Part shown: piece after piece, positions 40,589-49,146 of the stretch | Layout: each line of letters begins with the position of its first letter | Position numbering within the stretch: the first letter of the stretch is position 1 | Assembly: GCF_003387075.1 (NCBI RefSeq) | Contig: NZ_QUMQ01000001.1 | Location: forward strand, 6,014,001 to 6,078,000 | Source of the DNA: Asanoa ferruginea | GTDB lineage: Bacteria; Actinomycetota; Actinomycetes; Mycobacteriales; Micromonosporaceae | Direction of reading: 5' to 3' | DNA: 64,000 nucleotides | Position numbers and translations under genes: made by a program | The notes under the pieces: generated by a model | Told to the model about the DNA's origin: nothing | The model's input: only the letters and a program-made list of their open reading frames with translations | Databases searched by the model: none

Positions 40589-41452
40589 TCAGGTTGTGCT
40601 GTGCACGGCTTGCAGGATGACGCCGGCTACGACGTCTGGGCGGGTGACCAGCGACAGGTGGCCGGCGCGCACCTGGGTGATCTTGGCATGGGCGCGGTTG
40701 GCCATGAACAGCTGCTGTGCCGGTGGGATGATCTTGTCCTGGGTGCCGAGCACCCACCAGGAGCGGATGTTCTGCCAGGCGGGCGGGCCAGACGACTGAC
40801 CGCCGGCGCTGAACGCGAACGGGTGCTGAATCGTGTAGAGGATGTTCGCCGTCGGCCTGGGCACGAAGTTGGTGAAGGACTGGAGGAAGACGTTCTTCTT
40901 GATGTAGAGGTCGACGTCACCGGGCGGCGAGTTGGGGTAGGGAACGAAGTCGAAGGTCTGGGCGGGGTCGCCGGAGAGTGCGGAGTCGGGTCCGGAGAGC
41001 TGGAAGACGTTCTCGCCCTGCGCGGGTGCGAACGCGTCGACGAACACCAGCGCCTTCACGTTGCGGTTGCCTCTGGCCGCGTTGGTGATGACCGCGCCGC
41101 CGTAGGAGTGCCCGGCCAGGATGATCGGCCCCCGGATGGTGGACAGGAAGTCGGCGATGGTTTCCGAGTCGCCGGGCAGGCTGCGCAGCGGGTTCGGTGG
41201 GACGCGTACGACGAAGCCTTCATTCAACAGCCGTTGCGTGACGCCGTTCCACGATGAGCCGTCGGCCCAGGCGCCGTGCACGAGCACGATGGTCGGCTTG
41301 GCACTCGGGTAGCCCCCGCCGGCAGCGGCCGGTGCGGCACCCGTCGCCGCGAGGGAGAGCGACATCAACGTCGCCACAACGATCAACTGGAGCAGATGCC
41401 GCCACCAAGGGCTGCCGGCGCGCACCCCTGACGACGAGCGGGACTTGTCCAA
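40589..41452 (-). CDS. secreted alpha/beta hydrolase
   Basis: 287 residues from TTG 41452, chosen because GGAGG lies 5 bases upstream. A signal peptide (LLQLIVVATLMSLSLAATGAAPAAAG) is followed by an alpha/beta hydrolase domain of the EstC/salicylate-esterase-like type: IVLVHGAWADGSSWNGV, then the nucleophile elbow GHSYGGA near residue 117, and the C-terminal RAGHLSLVTRP with the catalytic histidine. The substrate is unknown. Genes of this type are often induced with MarR-controlled detoxification genes, though here it converges on the MarR gene. Confidence 0.85.
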   Translation of the reverse strand: MDKSRSSSGVRAGSPWWRHLLQLIVVATLMSLSLAATGAAPAAAGGGYPSAKPTIVLVHGAWADGSSWNGVTQRLLNEGFVVRVPPNPLRSLPGDSETIADFLSTIRGPIILAGHSYGGAVITNAARGNRNVKALVFVDAFAPAQGENVFQLSGPDSALSGDPAQTFDFVPYPNSPPGDVDLYIKKNVFLQSFTNFVPRPTANILYTIQHPFAFSAGGQSSGPPAWQNIRSWWVLGTQDKIIPPAQQLFMANRAHAKITQVRAGHLSLVTRPDVVAGVILQAVHSTT

Positions 41453-41524
41453 CGAAGCCTCCTGCGATCCGTTACTGGCGGGCCGTGTTGACCCACACCA
41501 CATAACGAATGAGTGACCAGGCAG

Positions 41525-43561
41525 TCACTCACCGCACACGACTGCGGCGCCGCGCAGCTCGCGCCAGAGGTATTCCAGGGTCAGCGCCCAGAGCGTGGCA
41601 GCTTGCTCGTTGTCCGCGGCCGCGCCGTGCCCACCTTCCAGGTTCTCGTAGTAGGAGACGTCGTAGCCGTGCTCGCGCAGCAGGGCCGCCATCTTGCGCG
41701 CGTGTCCAGGATGCACACGGTCGTCGCGGGTCGAGGTCATGAACAGCACCGGAGGGTACGGCCGGTCGGGCCGGACATTCTGGTAAGGCGAGAACTCCCG
41801 CAGGTAGGCCCAGTCGGCTTCGTCGTCGGGGTCCCCGTATTCGGCGATCCACGAGGCACCGGCGAGCAGTTTGGTGTAGCGGCGCAGGTCGAGAAGCGGC
41901 ACGGTCGCGACGACCGCCCCGAAGAGCGCGGGATAGCGGGTCAGCATGACACCCATCAGCAGTCCGCCGTTGCTGCCGCCTTCGATACCGAGCTGTGCCC
42001 GGGTGGTGATCCCGCGTGCCACCAGGTCGGCCGCGACCGCTGCGAAGTCCTCGAACGCCTTGACCCGCTTCTCGCGCAGCGCCGCCTGGTGCCACTGCGG
42101 GCCGAACTCGCCGCCACCACGGATGTTCGCCACGACATAGGTGCCGCCCCGCGCGAGCCAGCCACGCCCGATGACGCCGCTGTAGTGCGGAGTGTTCGAG
42201 ATCTCGAAGCCGCCGTACCCGGTAAGCAGAGTCGGCGCGGCGGTGGCTCCGCCGACGACGAAATAGGGCACGCGCGTGCCGTCGGCGGAGGTGGCGAAGT
42301 GCTGGCGCACCTCCATGCCGCCCGGGTCGAAGAACGCCGGCGCCCGCTTGAGCACCTCGACGCCACCGCCGACCGTCCCCAAGCTGAGGGTCTCCGGCCG
42401 CAGATACCCGGCCGAGGCGGTCAGGTAGGAGTCGTCGTTGTCGGGGTCGGTATCGACGATCCACGCGTTGTCGAGCTCGCCGGCCCCGGGAAACGGCCGC
42501 CGTTGCCAGCCGGAGGCGCCGGGCGTAAGAACCTGCAGCGCGGTCCGGACGTCGGTCATCGTGGTGAGGATCAGATGGTCGCGGGTCCACACATACGAGC
42601 GCAGCGACGTGCGGTCGTCGGGCTCGAACAGCACGCTCAGGTCGCGCCGGCCGTCGAGGTAGGCGCCGAACGGGGTGGCCAGCAGGACCCCGGCCGGATA
42701 CGTCACGCCGCCGACCGTCCACGCTGACCGCAGCCGGATCAGCAGCCAGTCGCGCTGCACGTCACAGCCGGCGTCGTCCGGTACGTCGATCTTGACGAGG
42801 TCGCCGGTCGCGCGGCGCAGGTATAGCTCGCTGCGGTAGAAGTCCAGGTAGCGGCCGACGAAGTCACGTTCGTAGCCGGGCGTCGGGTCGTGGCCCCCGC
42901 TGACCGCGATGTCGTCGACGTGCCCCTCATAGACGAGCTCCGCCTCCGACAGCGCGGTGCCGCGCCGCCACCGCTTGACCACGCGCGGGTAGCCGGAGGC
43001 CGTCAGGGTGCCGGGCCCGAAGTCGGTTCCGACGTAGATGTGGTCGGCGTCGATCCAGTCGACATCGCTCTTCGCCTCGGGCAGCATGAACCCGTCTTCG
43101 ACGAAGACCCGGCCGCGCAGGTCGAACTCGCGGACCACCACGGCGTCGGCGCCGCCCCGGGAGAGGCTGACCAGGCACCGGTCGTAACCGGGCCGCAGCA
43201 CCGTCGCGCCGCCCCACACCCAGTTTTCGCCCTCGGCCGCGTTGAGCGCGTCGACATCGAGCAGGACGTCCCACTCCGGCTCGTCGCGCCGGTACTGCTC
43301 CGGCGTGGTCCGCCGCCACAGCCCTCTCGGGTGAGCCGCGTCCTGCCAGAAGTCGTAGTAGAGGCCATCGCCGTACCAGTCGGGATAAGGGATCCGGTCC
43401 TTGCTGTCGAGCACCTCCCGCAGGGCGTTCTTCGTCCGGACGAACCCGTCACCGGCGAACGCGGCCAGCGTCTCGGCGTTGCGCTCCCTGACCCACCGCA
43501 CCGCGGGTGGCGAGTCGAGCTCCTCGAGCCACAGGTATGGGTCGTCGCCATCCTCGTCCAT
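41525..43561 (-). CDS. prolyl oligopeptidase family serine peptidase (S9)
   Basis: 678 residues from ATG 43561, with GGGAGG upstream. The N-terminal two-thirds form a beta-propeller (start DPYLWLEELDSPPAVRWVRERN, typical of S9A). The C-terminal hydrolase domain has the serine motif GGSNGGLL (near residue 530), the aspartate in STRDDRVHP (near 614) and the histidine in GGHGAA (near 645). There is no signal peptide, so it acts on peptides in the cytoplasm. It lies upstream of the hydrolase gene on the same strand with a 72-bp gap. Confidence 0.92.
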   Translation of the reverse strand: MDEDGDDPYLWLEELDSPPAVRWVRERNAETLAAFAGDGFVRTKNALREVLDSKDRIPYPDWYGDGLYYDFWQDAAHPRGLWRRTTPEQYRRDEPEWDVLLDVDALNAAEGENWVWGGATVLRPGYDRCLVSLSRGGADAVVVREFDLRGRVFVEDGFMLPEAKSDVDWIDADHIYVGTDFGPGTLTASGYPRVVKRWRRGTALSEAELVYEGHVDDIAVSGGHDPTPGYERDFVGRYLDFYRSELYLRRATGDLVKIDVPDDAGCDVQRDWLLIRLRSAWTVGGVTYPAGVLLATPFGAYLDGRRDLSVLFEPDDRTSLRSYVWTRDHLILTTMTDVRTALQVLTPGASGWQRRPFPGAGELDNAWIVDTDPDNDDSYLTASAGYLRPETLSLGTVGGGVEVLKRAPAFFDPGGMEVRQHFATSADGTRVPYFVVGGATAAPTLLTGYGGFEISNTPHYSGVIGRGWLARGGTYVVANIRGGGEFGPQWHQAALREKRVKAFEDFAAVAADLVARGITTRAQLGIEGGSNGGLLMGVMLTRYPALFGAVVATVPLLDLRRYTKLLAGASWIAEYGDPDDEADWAYLREFSPYQNVRPDRPYPPVLFMTSTRDDRVHPGHARKMAALLREHGYDVSYYENLEGGHGAAADNEQAATLWALTLEYLWRELRGAAVVCGE

Positions 43562-43658
43562 CGCAGCCTCCCCAGGCCCGATCCCGTACACGATGATCGC
43601 ACGCCCCGAGGCCGGCCCGCCTTGGTCGGCGGCCCGGCCTCAGGAGACGGGGGTGCGG

Positions 43659-44090
43659 TTACGGCACCACGCCCTGGGTGAGGGGTCCGCAGTACTTCGG
43701 AAGGCTGCCCGACACCGACCCGTCGCGAAGGCACGCCCGCATGGTGAAGCGGGTGTCGCGGGGGATCGGATAGTCGCGCGTCACGCAACTGCCGCTCCCA
43801 CCCGCGGCCTCGATGTTGACTCCTTGTCCGCTTGTTCCGTACCAGAACTCAACCCGCGCCCGCAGGCCGTCGGCCGGGCCGAGGTCACACACAGTGATCT
43901 CCGGGTAGTAGGCCCCCGCGCCCGTGTAGTAGGCCGAGGCGTAACCGCCCTTAGGGCTCTTCGCCGACGTCGCGTTGTATGCCCAGTCGGCGAACGCCGC
44001 GCCGGGCGCGACCGCGAGACCACCGACCGCCACCGCGAGCGCCAGCACCGTGCGGCCGGTCCACCGCACCGCCGAGCTGTTCCGGTTCAT
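43659..44090 (-). CDS. secreted hypothetical protein (143 aa)
   Basis: A signal peptide (VLALAVAVGGLAVAPGAAFA) is followed by a mature domain of about 108 residues, rich in Tyr, Gly and Ser, with four cysteines in the pattern of two likely disulphides (ITVCDLG, GSCVTRDY, RACLRDG, KYCGP). No family is recognised. Similar small, disulphide-stabilised secreted proteins are common in actinomycetes. It is followed by the S9 peptidase gene after 97 bp. Confidence 0.7.
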   Translation of the reverse strand: MNRNSSAVRWTGRTVLALAVAVGGLAVAPGAAFADWAYNATSAKSPKGGYASAYYTGAGAYYPEITVCDLGPADGLRARVEFWYGTSGQGVNIEAAGGSGSCVTRDYPIPRDTRFTMRACLRDGSVSGSLPKYCGPLTQGVVP

Positions 44091-44254
44091 TCAACCTCCC
44101 CCTGGAACGACGACCGGGAATGGCCGTCATCGAGGATCGTCAGTCAACGGAACGCTGGCGTCCACAGTGCACGAACGCTCTCGAACAACCTCGTACACTC
44201 TCGAACACCGAGCGCCCAGTAGTCCGACGGGCCGGATGCCGAGCCGATGAGGCC

Positions 44255-44401
44255 ATGCTGACGTGGACCCCTGACATCGGGTTGTTGAAGGCGCTGATCG
44301 CGATGAACGACGGCAAGACCGACATCGTTCTCACTCCGGCCACGGCGGAGATTCGGCCCGGTGACGCTGTGGACGGCCCGCCACCGCCCCTCGTCTTCTG
44401 A
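44255..44401 (+). CDS. possible small ORF or gene remnant (48 aa)
   Basis: ATG 44255 opens a 48-residue frame (MLTWTPDIGLLKALIAMNDG through DGPPPPLVF) with G/C-rich third positions. It has no clear ribosome binding site and no recognised family. It fills part of the 317-bp gap between the secreted hypothetical gene and the ABC permease gene; the rest of the gap shows only a short direct repeat CTCTCGAAC (44176 and 44202). It may be a fragment of a lost gene. Confidence 0.25.
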   Translation: MLTWTPDIGLLKALIAMNDGKTDIVLTPATAEIRPGDAVDGPPPPLVF

Positions 44402-44407
44402 ATCAGC

Positions 44408-45262
44408 TCATCCTTTGACCGCGCCGGTGAGACCGCCGACGATGCGGCGTTGGAACAGGCTGAAGAACACCAACGCCGGGATCATCGACAATGACGTGAA
44501 CGCGAGCACCTTCGCGGTGTCGACCGAATATTGCGAGGCGAAGGACTGCACCCCCAGCGGCAGCGTGAAGGTGTCCTGGTTGTTCAGGATGAACAGCGGC
44601 AACAGGTAGCTGTTCCAGCTGCCGATGAACGCGAGGATGCCGGTGGTGATCAGACCCGGCACCGAAAGCGGGAGCGCCATCCGCCAGAAGAAGCCGAGGC
44701 GGCTGCAACGGTCGATGGCGGCGGCCTCTTCGATCTCCTTGGGGATCGCCTGAAGGAACGGAACCAGGATGATGATCGTCGTGGGCAGACCGAAGGCGAT
44801 CTGGGGAAGGATGACGCCGGGCAGGGTGTCGACCAGGCCCAGGTTCTTCACCAGGATGTAGAGCGGCGTGATGGCCACTGTGATGGGGAACATGAGGCCG
44901 GCGGCGAACAACGCGTACATCGCTCCGCGGCCCCGGAACTTGTAGCGGGCCAGGACGTAGCTCGCCATGACACCCAACACGACGACCCCGATGGTCGTGG
45001 CGAGAGCCGCGATCGTCGAGTTGGTCACCTGTCGCCAGAACGTGTCGCTGGTCAGGACATCGGCGTAGTTGCCGAACTCCCACGGGTGCGGCAGACCCGC
45101 GGGGTCAACGGTGATCTGCGAGTTGGTCCGGAAGCCGCCGAGAATGATGTAGATGACGGGTCCCAGCATGAGACCGACCAGCAGCAGGGCGGCCAGGTAG
45201 ACGATCGGGTTGCCCCAGCCGTTCCTCCTCGGCCTGCGCCGGGCGGAAGTGCGTCTGGCCAT
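44408..45262 (-). CDS. carbohydrate ABC importer permease (MalG/LacG type)
   Basis: 284 residues with six membrane segments. The EAA-type loop EIEEAAAIDRCSRLGFFWRMALPLSVPGLITTG, where the ATPase docks, is clear. It is the last gene of a three-gene importer operon (binding protein, two permeases). No ATPase gene is present, so a shared ATPase encoded elsewhere (MsiK-like, as known in actinomycetes) is presumably used. Context with xylanases suggests xylo-oligosaccharides as substrate. Confidence 0.92.
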   Translation of the reverse strand: MARRTSARRRPRRNGWGNPIVYLAALLLVGLMLGPVIYIILGGFRTNSQITVDPAGLPHPWEFGNYADVLTSDTFWRQVTNSTIAALATTIGVVVLGVMASYVLARYKFRGRGAMYALFAAGLMFPITVAITPLYILVKNLGLVDTLPGVILPQIAFGLPTTIIILVPFLQAIPKEIEEAAAIDRCSRLGFFWRMALPLSVPGLITTGILAFIGSWNSYLLPLFILNNQDTFTLPLGVQSFASQYSVDTAKVLAFTSLSMIPALVFFSLFQRRIVGGLTGAVKG

Positions 45263-45265
45263 GTC

Positions 45266-46282
45266 CTACCGTCCTCCGGTGAGCGCGCCGTCGGTGTCCC
45301 GGCGCAGAACGAAGCGCTGGTAAAGGAGCGCGATGATCAACGAGATGACAAACAGGACGACCGCCACCGCATTGCCGTAGCCGTAGTTGCCCGCGTTCCG
45401 GCCCTCGGTGACCATGTAGGTCGCCATCGTCGAGGTGCCGGCAGTCGACGCGACGTACTGGCCCCAGATGATGTAGACGAGGTCGAACAACTGGAGCGCG
45501 CCGATGATCGACAGGAACGCCCAGATCCGGATCGTGGGCGCGAGTAGCGGCAGGGTGATCCGGCGTTGGGTCTGCCAGTAGGAGGCGCCGTCCACCGCGG
45601 CGGCCTCGGACAGCTCCTCGGGAATGTTCTGCATTCCGGCCAGGAACAGGATCACGGCGAACCCGATATATTTCCAGGTCAGAATCGCCATCAAGCTCCA
45701 GAGCGCGAGCTTCGGATTCGCCAGCCAGTCTTCGGCCAGCCCGCCCAGGCCGATCGACCGCAGGATGCCGTTGACCGCGCCGTTGGCCTGGAGCATCAGG
45801 CTCCAGCCCGTGCCCGCGATGACCTCGGCGATCACGAACGGGACGAAGATGAGCACGCGGATGATCGACTGGCCGCGTACGCGTTGGTTGAGCAGCAGGG
45901 CGAGCCCGATCGCGATCGGGCCCTGTATGACGAGCGACAGCACGACGATCAGGCCGTTGTGCCACAGTGCCGCGAGGAAGGCGCTGTCCTGGAGGATGGT
46001 CTTGTAGTTGTCGAGACCGACGAAGTTGGTCGGTACCCCGAAACCCTTCCACCGGTAGAAGCCGTAGTAGGCGGCCATCAGCACCGGAAAGATCACAAAG
46101 CTGAGGAATACCAGGATTGCCGGGCCGGACAGCGCCGCGATCTCCAGGCGTTGGGCCCAACCGATTCCGCGCCGGCGGGCACGGGACGGAGGCGGCGCTT
46201 GCACGCCACCTCCCTCCCGCCCGCGATTGCCGGGCACATCCTCAGTGACCGCTAAGCCGTCGCCACCGAAGTTGTCGCTCAT
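45266..46282 (-). CDS. carbohydrate ABC importer permease (MalF/LacF type)
   Basis: 338 residues with an N-terminal tail and six membrane segments. The EAA loop is EELSEAAAVDGASYWQTQRRITLPLLAPTIRIW. It pairs with the MalG-type permease 3 bp downstream to form the membrane channel, and follows the binding-protein gene by 14 bp. The extended N-terminus is glycine- and arginine-rich. Confidence 0.92.
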   Translation of the reverse strand: MSDNFGGDGLAVTEDVPGNRGREGGGVQAPPPSRARRRGIGWAQRLEIAALSGPAILVFLSFVIFPVLMAAYYGFYRWKGFGVPTNFVGLDNYKTILQDSAFLAALWHNGLIVVLSLVIQGPIAIGLALLLNQRVRGQSIIRVLIFVPFVIAEVIAGTGWSLMLQANGAVNGILRSIGLGGLAEDWLANPKLALWSLMAILTWKYIGFAVILFLAGMQNIPEELSEAAAVDGASYWQTQRRITLPLLAPTIRIWAFLSIIGALQLFDLVYIIWGQYVASTAGTSTMATYMVTEGRNAGNYGYGNAVAVVLFVISLIIALLYQRFVLRRDTDGALTGGR

Positions 46283-46296
46283 CGCTTGGTTACCTC

Positions 46297-47589
46297 TTAG
46301 CCCTTCTTGGCGGCGTCGTTCACGGCCTTGATGATTCCGGCGACGTCACCCTTTCCGGCGAGCAGGTTCACGACGCTGACGTTGAGCGCGTTGCCCACGC
46401 TCTGGCCGTAGACCGTGTCGAGCCACTGCGAGACGTAGGGTGCCTTGTTGTAGGCGTCGAGAACGGCCTTCAGGAAGTCTTCGGTGACGGCGCCCTGCGC
46501 CTCCTTGTTGACCGGCAGCGCGTTGAAGGCCTTGTAGTAGGCCTCCTGCTGGTCCTTGGTCAGGATGAAGTTCAGGAAGTCGGCGCACTCCTTCGGCGCG
46601 TCCTTCGAGCACGAGTAGCCGTCGGCGCCGCCCATGATCGCGGCCGGGTCACCCTGACCGCCGGGGACCGCGGGGAAGGGGAAGTAGCCCAGGTCGGGCA
46701 GCGGCTTGGTGTCCTTCGTCAGGGAAGCGATCACGCCCGGGTCCCAGGCGCCCATCAGCTCCATGCTCGCCTTGTGGTTGGCCACCAGGCCGGCCGAGCT
46801 TCCCGCGCCCTGCTGAGCCGAGGTGGTCAGGAAACCTTCGTTGAAGGGCTTCGTGTCGGCGAAGGCCTTGAGGTCTTCACCGGCCTTCGTCCAGCAGGCG
46901 TCGTTGAAGGTCTTGCTCTTGGCCGCGGCGTCGAGCGTGTCCGGGCTGCACGCGCGCAGAGCGAAGAAGTAGAACCAGTGCGCGGCCGGCCACGCGTCCT
47001 TGCCGCCGAGAGCGATCGGCGTGCCGTTGGCCTTGAGCTTGGTCACCGCGGTGTTGAGCTCGTCCAGCGTCGTCGGCGGCGTGGCGATTCCGGCCTTCTG
47101 GAACAGATCCTTGCTGTACCAGAGACCACCGGGCAAGATCGAGATCGGCACGGCGTACGCCTTGCCGTCGACCACGCCGGTCTTCAGCGCGGCCTCGCCG
47201 ACCGCCTGTTCGGTGTTGTCGGTGATGTCGTTGCTGATGTCCTTGAGCTGGCCGGCCTCGACCATCGCGGCCATTTTTCCGCCGCCACGCTGTAGGAAGA
47301 TGTCGGGCGCGGACCCGGAGTTCAACGCGGTCTGTAGCTTGCCGTCCAGGTCCTCGTTCTGGATCGCCTGGATCTTTATCGTGACGTTCGGGTGAGCCGT
47401 GTGGTAATCGACGGCCGCCTTGTCCCAGTACGCCTTGCCAGGACCGGTCGTAGCGTTGATCCACAGCTGCATCGTCACGTTGCCGCCGGAGCTGCCGTTG
47501 TCGTTGTCGTCGCCGCTACCGCAGGCGGCCAGGCTCGCGGCTGTCAACGCCACCACGGCTGCCATCGCCAGGGCCTTCTTAGGTGCCAT
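46297..47589 (-). CDS. sugar-binding lipoprotein of the ABC importer
   Basis: 430 residues from ATG 47589, with GAGAGGTGAG upstream. The lipobox LAAC lies after MAPKKALAMAAVVALTAASL. The extracellular domain is a family 1 sugar-binding protein: VTMQLWINATTGPGKAYWDKAAVDYH, then DIFLQRGGGKMAAMVEAGQL, then ELMGAWDPGVIASL. It captures oligosaccharides, presumably xylo-oligosaccharides released by the secreted enzymes. The promoter and a CCGAAAGTTTCGG palindrome lie just upstream. Confidence 0.92.
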   Translation of the reverse strand: MAPKKALAMAAVVALTAASLAACGSGDDNDNGSSGGNVTMQLWINATTGPGKAYWDKAAVDYHTAHPNVTIKIQAIQNEDLDGKLQTALNSGSAPDIFLQRGGGKMAAMVEAGQLKDISNDITDNTEQAVGEAALKTGVVDGKAYAVPISILPGGLWYSKDLFQKAGIATPPTTLDELNTAVTKLKANGTPIALGGKDAWPAAHWFYFFALRACSPDTLDAAAKSKTFNDACWTKAGEDLKAFADTKPFNEGFLTTSAQQGAGSSAGLVANHKASMELMGAWDPGVIASLTKDTKPLPDLGYFPFPAVPGGQGDPAAIMGGADGYSCSKDAPKECADFLNFILTKDQQEAYYKAFNALPVNKEAQGAVTEDFLKAVLDAYNKAPYVSQWLDTVYGQSVGNALNVSVVNLLAGKGDVAGIIKAVNDAAKKG

Positions 47590-47607
47590 GAAGCTCACCT
47601 CTCGGAA

Positions 47608-47620
47608 CCGAAAGTTTCGG
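47608..47620. promoter_or_regulatory. CCGAAAGTTTCGG operator upstream of the sugar importer operon
   Basis: A perfect 13-bp palindrome centred at 47614, 18 bp before the binding-protein start and about 25 bp downstream of the predicted -10 box. It matches the TTTCGG/CCGAAA sites near the CE15 gene, and its position would block early transcription. Confidence 0.65.
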
Positions 47621-47643
47621 AGTGTTTCCGGAATGTGACGCCA

Positions 47644-47673
47644 AAGCTAGGAACAGAGCCATGTGCATGTCAA
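47644..47673 (-). promoter_or_regulatory. putative promoter of the sugar importer operon
   Basis: On the minus strand TTGACA (47673-47668) and TAGCTT (47649-47644) are 18 bp apart. This is the best consensus-like promoter in the window, and lies 55 bp upstream of the binding-protein start. Confidence 0.5.
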
Positions 47674-47764
47674 GATGTTCGTCTAGGCGAAGTGGACGCG
47701 GCAGCTAACGATTCGATACCGAACGTGATGGGGGAGCTCGGCGTCAAAGATCGACTGAAAGTCT

Positions 47765-47792
47765 CCGAGAAACTATATGGAAGTTTCGGAGG
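47765..47792. promoter_or_regulatory. operator upstream of the GH10 gene
   Basis: CCGAGAAACT and GGAAGTTTCGG are inverted arms separated by four bases. The 12-mer GGAAGTTTCGGA (47779-47790) is identical to the one at 33837-33848 near CE15. It ends about 30 bp before the GH10 start and fits a shared repressor. Confidence 0.6.
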
Positions 47793-47820
47793 TCTTGATG
47801 GATGCGACAGGAGGCCCGAT

Positions 47821-49053
47821 GTGCCGGAGGTCCACTTTGGTCACCGTTTCGGCGACGTCCTGGTCACCGTGCTCGACGTCGATGGGCAACCGCTGAGCGA
47901 CCGCGAGGTCAGCGTCGAGCAGTGCGCCCATGCCTTCTCCTTCGGCAACATCGGCTTCGAGTTGATATCCCTGGCGTCCGAAGAGACCGACGCGCCGCGC
48001 AGCGCGCTCGCCGACCTGTGGTTCGACGTCTTCAACACGGCGACACTGCCGTTCTACTGGGGTCTCTTCGAGCCACAGCGCGGCCGGCCTGACACCGCGC
48101 GGCTGCATCGGGCCGCGAAGTGGTTCGTCGACCACGGTTGCCGGGTGAAGGGGCACCCGCTGGTGTGGCACACCCTGACAGCGGACTGGCTACGAGAGGC
48201 GTCGACCGACGAGGTCGAGGCGGCTGTCCGAGCGCGCATCAGGCGCGACGTAGCCGACTTCGCCGACGTCGTGCAAGCCTGGGACGCGATCAACGAGGCC
48301 GTGATCATGCCGGTGTTCCGCAACGAGCGGCACCGCAACGCGATCACCCGGCTGGCCTGGGACCGAGGCCGGATCGCGACCGTCCGCCTCGCATTCGAAG
48401 AGGCCCGCGCCACCGACCCGGCGGCGACTCTTGTCCTCAACGACTTCGACATGTCCACGGCGTACGAGTGTCTGATCGAGGGTGTTCTCGACGCCGGCGT
48501 TCAGGTCGACGCGATCGGCTTGCAGAGCCATATGCACCAAGGCTATTGGGGTGAGGAGAAGACGCTGGCGATCCTCGAGCGGTTCTCCCGCTACGGGCTC
48601 CCGATTCACCTCACCGAGACCACGTTGGTCTCCGGCCAGCTCATGCCGCCGGAGATCGTAGACCTCAACGACTACCAGATACCGTCGTGGCCCTCCACTC
48701 CGGCCGGCGAGCAGCGTCAGGCTGACGAGATCGTGCGGCACTACCGCACGCTCCTCGCGCACCCCTCGGTCCAGGCGATCACCTATTGGGGGCTGTCGGA
48801 CGACGGCGCCTGGCTCGGTGCTCCCGCTGGTCTCGTGCGCGCCGACGGCACGCCGAAACCCGCCTACGACGCGCTGCGCACTCTGGTCAAGGAAGAGTGG
48901 TGGCTGGCCCCGACGAAACTGCGGACGGACGAGGCCGGGCGCGTCCAGGTGCGCGGTTTCCTCGGCGACTACCGGCTGCGGCACGCCGGCCGCACGGCAT
49001 CGTTCGCCATCGCCGGGCCCGAAAGCGCCGTGACGCTCCGGCCGGAGCAGTAG
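47821..49053 (+). CDS. intracellular GH10 endo-beta-1,4-xylanase
   Basis: 410 residues from GTG 47821, preceded by AGGAGG. No signal peptide is present. An N-terminal strand region (VLVTVLDVDGQPLSDREVSVEQCAHAFSFG) leads into the GH10 barrel. WDAINEAV holds the acid/base E159 and LTETTLVSG the nucleophile E266, 107 residues apart; KGHPLVWHT and ITYWGLSDDGAWLG are other family motifs. It should degrade imported xylo-oligosaccharides in the cytoplasm. It is divergent from the importer operon and shares its operator type. Confidence 0.9.
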   Translation: MPEVHFGHRFGDVLVTVLDVDGQPLSDREVSVEQCAHAFSFGNIGFELISLASEETDAPRSALADLWFDVFNTATLPFYWGLFEPQRGRPDTARLHRAAKWFVDHGCRVKGHPLVWHTLTADWLREASTDEVEAAVRARIRRDVADFADVVQAWDAINEAVIMPVFRNERHRNAITRLAWDRGRIATVRLAFEEARATDPAATLVLNDFDMSTAYECLIEGVLDAGVQVDAIGLQSHMHQGYWGEEKTLAILERFSRYGLPIHLTETTLVSGQLMPPEIVDLNDYQIPSWPSTPAGEQRQADEIVRHYRTLLAHPSVQAITYWGLSDDGAWLGAPAGLVRADGTPKPAYDALRTLVKEEWWLAPTKLRTDEAGRVQVRGFLGDYRLRHAGRTASFAIAGPESAVTLRPEQ

Positions 49054-49146
49054 CAGATCGGGCATGCGCCGCCGGTTCCTCACCAGACCCACCAGCCCCG
49101 CCTAGGTGTTCGTGGTCGCCAACGCGATCGACGCTAGGGTTCAGAT

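Noticed and set aside
44170-44215. Direct repeat CTCTCGAAC as an attachment site
   Set aside because: Only 9 bp, two copies, no integrase or tRNA gene next to it.
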